Below are positions 60,856 through 64,000 of a stretch of DNA of 64,000 nt, piece after piece. The notes below the pieces were generated by a model that had not been told where the DNA came from, made no database searches, and saw nothing but the letters and a program-made list of their open reading frames with translations. Position 1 is the first letter of the stretch. Each line of letters opens with the position of its first letter. This DNA is from CAUZWH01 sp965247665 (lineage in GTDB: Bacteria; Pseudomonadota; Alphaproteobacteria; SHVV01): NCBI GenBank assembly GCA_965247665.1, contig CBDFHH010000004.1:186001-250000 (forward strand), written 5' to 3'. The position numbers and the translations under genes were made by a program.

Positions 60856-61869
60856 GTGCTGGTCTTAAACGCCCGTGACGTCGAGTCGTGCATCGACATG
60901 AAAGGCGCTATCGCTGCGTCGCGCGAAGCGCTTGCGATGCTGGTGCAGGATCGGGCCGAAGTCCCGATCCGCCACCATATCGACGTCGGCACCGCGCCAG
61001 ACGATCCCTCGGTCTCGCTCTACATGCCGGGCTACCTCCCCGACCTTCGCGTTCTCGGATTGAAAATCGCAACGCTGATGGTCAGGAACCCCTCGCGCGG
61101 CCTGCCGACAACGCCGTGCGTGATCGTGCTGGTCGATCCCGACACCGGGCTCATGGACGCATTGATCGAGTCGACCTGGCTGACCAACATCAAGACTGGC
61201 GCCGGTACCGGGGTCGCGACCGAGCTGCTGGCCCGCGACGACGCCGAGGTTTATGCGGTGCTCGGTGCCGGCAGTATCGCCTACCATCAGGTCGAAGGCG
61301 TGTTGACCGTGCGGCCGCAAATCGCGCGTGTTTTGTTGTGGAACCGGACCCGCTCGCGCGCCTGCGAACTGGCAGCGCTACTTCAGGCGAGCCTGCCGGG
61401 GCCGGTTTCGTTCGAGGTGTACGAGGATGCGGCGGCGGCGGTCGCAGCCGCCGATATCGTCACCGCCTGCACCTCCGCCAGCGAGCCGGTGGTGCTGGGC
61501 GAGTGGGTCCGTTCAGGCACACACGTCAACCTCGTCGGCGCGCACGGTGCCGAGATGCGCGAGGGCGACGACGCGCTGCTGAAAAAGGCGGCGATCGCCA
61601 TGGTCGACAAGATCGAGGGCACGCAGGCCAGCGGCGACGTCGCGCTGGCGCTCGCGGCTGGGGTGCGGACGATTGAAGAATTCGTCGATATCGGACGGTT
61701 AATCGTCGGTGACGTAAGCGGCCGCGAATCATCAGACCAGATCACGTGGTACAAGTCGGTCGGCAACGCGGCCCAGGATCTGGTCACCGCCAAGCATGTG
61801 CTCGACGAGGCGCAAAAACGGGGACTGGGCCAGGAGGTCGCGCTCGACCCGCCGCGGTCCAAAGAGTAG
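60856..61869 (+). CDS. Ornithine cyclodeaminase / mu-crystallin family protein
   Basis: A 337-residue NAD(P)-dependent protein: LVLNARDVESCIDMKGAIAASREAL, VRNPSRGLPTTPCVIVLVDPDTG, the Rossmann VLGAGSIAYHQVEGVL and ADIVTACTSASEPVVLGEWVRSGTHVNLVGAHGAEMRE. Members include ornithine cyclodeaminase, alanine dehydrogenase and 1-pyrroline-2-carboxylate/ketimine reductases; this one's substrate is unknown. GTG 60856 was chosen because it begins with the family N-terminus; a longer frame from GTG 60772 adds a hydrophobic stretch. It is followed by the carboxamidase-like gene 12 bases downstream. Confidence 0.85.
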   Translation: MLVLNARDVESCIDMKGAIAASREALAMLVQDRAEVPIRHHIDVGTAPDDPSVSLYMPGYLPDLRVLGLKIATLMVRNPSRGLPTTPCVIVLVDPDTGLMDALIESTWLTNIKTGAGTGVATELLARDDAEVYAVLGAGSIAYHQVEGVLTVRPQIARVLLWNRTRSRACELAALLQASLPGPVSFEVYEDAAAAVAAADIVTACTSASEPVVLGEWVRSGTHVNLVGAHGAEMREGDDALLKKAAIAMVDKIEGTQASGDVALALAAGVRTIEEFVDIGRLIVGDVSGRESSDQITWYKSVGNAAQDLVTAKHVLDEAQKRGLGQEVALDPPRSKE

Positions 61870-61881
61870 GGAGGGCGCGCC

Positions 61882-63111
61882 ATGGACGCGCAAGTAAGCG
61901 AACAGCTCGGTGCCTGGATCGAGGCGCTGCGCACGGTCGGAACGTTCGAAGGCGGCGGCCTGTGGCGGATGCCGTTTACCGACGACGATCTCCGCGCCAA
62001 GGAATTGCTCGGCGGCTGGATGACCGACAACGGTTTGACCGTGACCTACGATAATGGCGGCAACCTCACCGGCCGCCTCGCTGGCAGCGGCAACGACGGC
62101 GCGGTTCTCACCGGGAGCCATCTGGATTCGGTCAAATCTGGCGGTTATCTCGACGGCACGCTGGGGATCCTGGCCGGGCTGGCCGTGGCTGCGGGCCTGC
62201 GTCGCGAGCGCGGCATGCCGAAACGAGCGATCGACATCGTCGCGCTGTGCGGCGAAGAGCAGAGCCGTTTCCGCCTACCGTTCATCGGCAGCAAGGCGAT
62301 GGTCGGCACGCTGACCGAGGAGGAGATCGAGACGATCAAGGATGACGACGGCGTCTCGGTCGCCGAGGCGATGAAGCGGGCCGGCCTCGACCCGACCGAC
62401 CTCGCTTCGGCCAAACGCGACGATATCGCCTATTTCGTCGAGCTGCATATCGAGCAAGGCCCGGTGCTCGAGGCCAAGGGCCTGCAGACCGGCATCGTCA
62501 CCGATATCGTCGGTATCACCCAGAAGGCCTACACCATCCTCGGTGATGCCGACCATGGCGGCACCACGCCGATGACCATGCGCCACGATGCCCTGCGCGG
62601 CGCGGTGCGCGTGATCAACGAGATCCCGGCGATCTGCCAGCGCGCCGGCGATGACTGCGTCGCGACTGTCGGCATCGTCGACGTCGAGCCCGGCGGCCCG
62701 AGCAGCGTGCCCGCCGCGTTTCACTTTACGCTCGACGTGCGCGATCGCGAGGCGGCGGTGCGTCGCAAGATCCTCGACGAGGTGCACGCATTGGTCGAAC
62801 AGGTCACCGACGAAGACGATCTCGGCTTCGAGGAGATCGTCCACAACGAGATAGCGCCGACGCCGATGGATCCGGGCTTGGTCGATCTGTTCGATAGTGC
62901 CGCGGAGGCCGCAGGGATTACCCGCCAGCGCATGCACAGCGGCGCCGGTCACGACGCCATGATCTTTGCGCGGTACGTGCCGACCGGTATGATCTTCGTG
63001 CCCAGTAAGGGCGGCAAGAGCCATACACCGAAGGAATTCACCGCGCTCGACGACATCATGCCCGGCATCGAGGTGATGTATCGCGGCTTCGAGCAGCTCG
63101 CCTACGACTGA
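61882..63111 (+). CDS. N-carbamoyl-L-amino acid hydrolase / allantoate amidohydrolase (M20 family)
   Basis: A 409-residue M20-type amidohydrolase. Metal ligands are visible: TGSHLDSVKSGGYLDG (His, Asp), ALCGEEQSRF (Glu), YFVELHIEQGP (His) and MHSGAGHDAM (His). It hydrolyses N-carbamoyl amino acids, allantoate or ureidoglycine-type compounds. The GGGAGGG ahead of ATG 61882 supports the start. It lies between an ornithine-cyclodeaminase-like gene and a cyclic-amidohydrolase-like gene, as in hydantoin or purine/pyrimidine degradation sets. Confidence 0.9.
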   Translation: MDAQVSEQLGAWIEALRTVGTFEGGGLWRMPFTDDDLRAKELLGGWMTDNGLTVTYDNGGNLTGRLAGSGNDGAVLTGSHLDSVKSGGYLDGTLGILAGLAVAAGLRRERGMPKRAIDIVALCGEEQSRFRLPFIGSKAMVGTLTEEEIETIKDDDGVSVAEAMKRAGLDPTDLASAKRDDIAYFVELHIEQGPVLEAKGLQTGIVTDIVGITQKAYTILGDADHGGTTPMTMRHDALRGAVRVINEIPAICQRAGDDCVATVGIVDVEPGGPSSVPAAFHFTLDVRDREAAVRRKILDEVHALVEQVTDEDDLGFEEIVHNEIAPTPMDPGLVDLFDSAAEAAGITRQRMHSGAGHDAMIFARYVPTGMIFVPSKGGKSHTPKEFTALDDIMPGIEVMYRGFEQLAYD

Positions 63112-63119
63112 GGCTCGGC

Positions 63120-64000
63120 GTGGCGGCCTACGACATCGTCGTTAGCGGCGGCCGGGTGGTGACCCCGGACGGTGTGCAGCAGACAAACGTTGCCATCAAG
63201 GACGGGGTGTTCGCAGCGACCGGCGAGGTCGCCGGCGCCGAGGCGGCGCTGACCATCGACGCCGACGGACGTTGGGTACTGCCCGGCGTGGTCGATTCGC
63301 ACGTGCATGCGCGCGACCCCGGCCATACACATAAAGAAGACTTCGCATCGTGCTCGGCGGCGGCCGCGGCGGCTGGTATCACGACGATTATGTGCATGCC
63401 CAACACCGACCCGTTGCTCGATTCGGCGGACGCGTTCCACGCTACGGTCGATGCGGCGGGCAAATCGATCATCGATTTCAGCCTCCAGGGGCTGGCTTGC
63501 CCGCGTAACCTCGACGCTATCCCGGCGTTGAAAGAGCTCGGCGTCGTGACGTTCGAAGTCTTCCTGGCCGGTCCCGAGCCCTTGGTCAGCGCCACTCCCG
63601 CCGAGCGGCAGGCGGTATTCCGGGCGATCGCCGCGGTCGACGGCATCGCCGGCGTCTATCCCGACGACCCCCTGGCCAACGCCGTTCTCGACGGGCTGGG
63701 GTCGGGGACACCCGACGATCTGGTGGCGGCGCATCCGCCCGAGCTTGAAGTCAGCGCGCTGCTCGGTGCGGTGGCGGTGGCAGCGGCGGCGAACTGCCGG
63801 TTCCATTATCGGCAGATGAGCAGCGCGCTCGGAGCGCAAACCGCCGCGGCGATCCGCGTTGGTACCCTGCCCGGGCGCTTCACGACCGAGGTGACGCCGC
63901 ATCACCTGACGCTGACGACCGACGATTTCCGCGCCGCAGGTCCCGCCGGCCACATTATGCCGCCGCTCAGGAGCCGCGCCGATATCGATCGGCTGTGGCA
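63120..64000 (+). CDS. Cyclic-amidohydrolase (dihydroorotase/hydantoinase/allantoinase)-like protein, truncated by the window, with altered metal site
   Basis: 293 codons are visible and the frame runs off the right edge. The N-terminal HVHARDPGHTHKEDF and PNTDPLL motifs are those of dihydroorotase/hydantoinase/allantoinase. H61 and H63 of the HxH are kept. The lysine normally carbamylated is E146 (FEVF in place of FKxF), the VHxED histidine is Y180 (VYPDDP), and the histidine of HxSS is Q232 (RQMSS). So three of the four binuclear-site ligands visible after HxH appear replaced. It may be non-catalytic, mononuclear or a partner of the carbamoylase. The GTG 63120 start lies 8 bases after the preceding stop and has a weak Shine-Dalgarno. 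Confidence 0.75.
   Translation, partial: MAAYDIVVSGGRVVTPDGVQQTNVAIKDGVFAATGEVAGAEAALTIDADGRWVLPGVVDSHVHARDPGHTHKEDFASCSAAAAAAGITTIMCMPNTDPLLDSADAFHATVDAAGKSIIDFSLQGLACPRNLDAIPALKELGVVTFEVFLAGPEPLVSATPAERQAVFRAIAAVDGIAGVYPDDPLANAVLDGLGSGTPDDLVAAHPPELEVSALLGAVAVAAAANCRFHYRQMSSALGAQTAAAIRVGTLPGRFTTEVTPHHLTLTTDDFRAAGPAGHIMPPLRSRADIDRLW

Overview
The window is GC-rich, densely coding DNA from a bacterial chromosome. The gene content points to an alphaproteobacterium of Rhodospirillales type: a DUF2794 protein, a membrane adenylate cyclase of the alphaproteobacterial kind, fused TAXI-TRAP transporters and a proteobacterial coenzyme F420 locus. No genus can be named from the sequence alone. About 60 genes are supported. 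I saw no rRNA, tRNA, CRISPR array, insertion sequence or phage gene, and no gene I could recognise as a transcriptional regulator.

Layout. 0-9 kb: a partial unknown gene, acetoacetate-CoA ligase, a frameshifted YCII-domain gene, two EamA/DMT exporters, a DUF1232 protein, an HSD17B10-like dehydrogenase, PhhB, a small zincin, a truncated SDR remnant and a sulfite-oxidase-family molybdoenzyme. 9-18 kb: a sirtuin, then a minus-strand operon of two DUF1989 (urea carboxylase/carboxyguanidine-associated) paralogues with a peptide/nickel-type ABC importer whose two ATPases are fused, followed by ThpR and a TesA-like esterase. 18-24 kb: a LolD/YbbA-YbbP-type ABC exporter, a Bax-inhibitor-1 protein, DUF2794 with a coupled micro-ORF, an O-methyltransferase and a 600-base gap that holds a strongly structured candidate sRNA with its own terminator. 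24-34 kb: an acyl-CoA dehydrogenase / CoA-transferase / MaoC-like hydratase set, a small membrane protein, SCO1/SenC and the branched-chain 2-oxoacid dehydrogenase operon (E1a, E1b, E2, E3), which carries two copies of a hairpin repeat. 34-40 kb: another tandem DMT pair, a rhodanese, a VOC protein, an aminotransferase and adenylate cyclase.

39.6-57 kb is the most distinctive part. A complete-looking F420 biosynthesis operon (NADPH:F420 reductase, CofE, CofD, CofC, CofG-CofH fusion) sits next to three luciferase-like (LLM) oxidoreductases, which are candidate F420 users. On both sides lie two paralogues of the M29 aminopeptidase / 2,5-dihydroxypyridine dioxygenase (NicX) fold, a TAXI-TRAP uptake system, a cytosolic dihydroxyphthalate-decarboxylase-like protein, a RidA enamine deaminase and a Rieske oxygenase. 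Read together this looks like an uptake-and-degradation module for a small nitrogenous or aromatic acid that uses F420 chemistry. That reading is an inference; the F420 genes themselves are firm.

57-64 kb: a dimethylglycine-dehydrogenase-like flavoprotein, a DUF72 protein, and an operon of ornithine-cyclodeaminase-like, N-carbamoylase-like and cyclic-amidohydrolase-like genes. The last gene runs off the edge of the window and appears to have lost most of its metal ligands.
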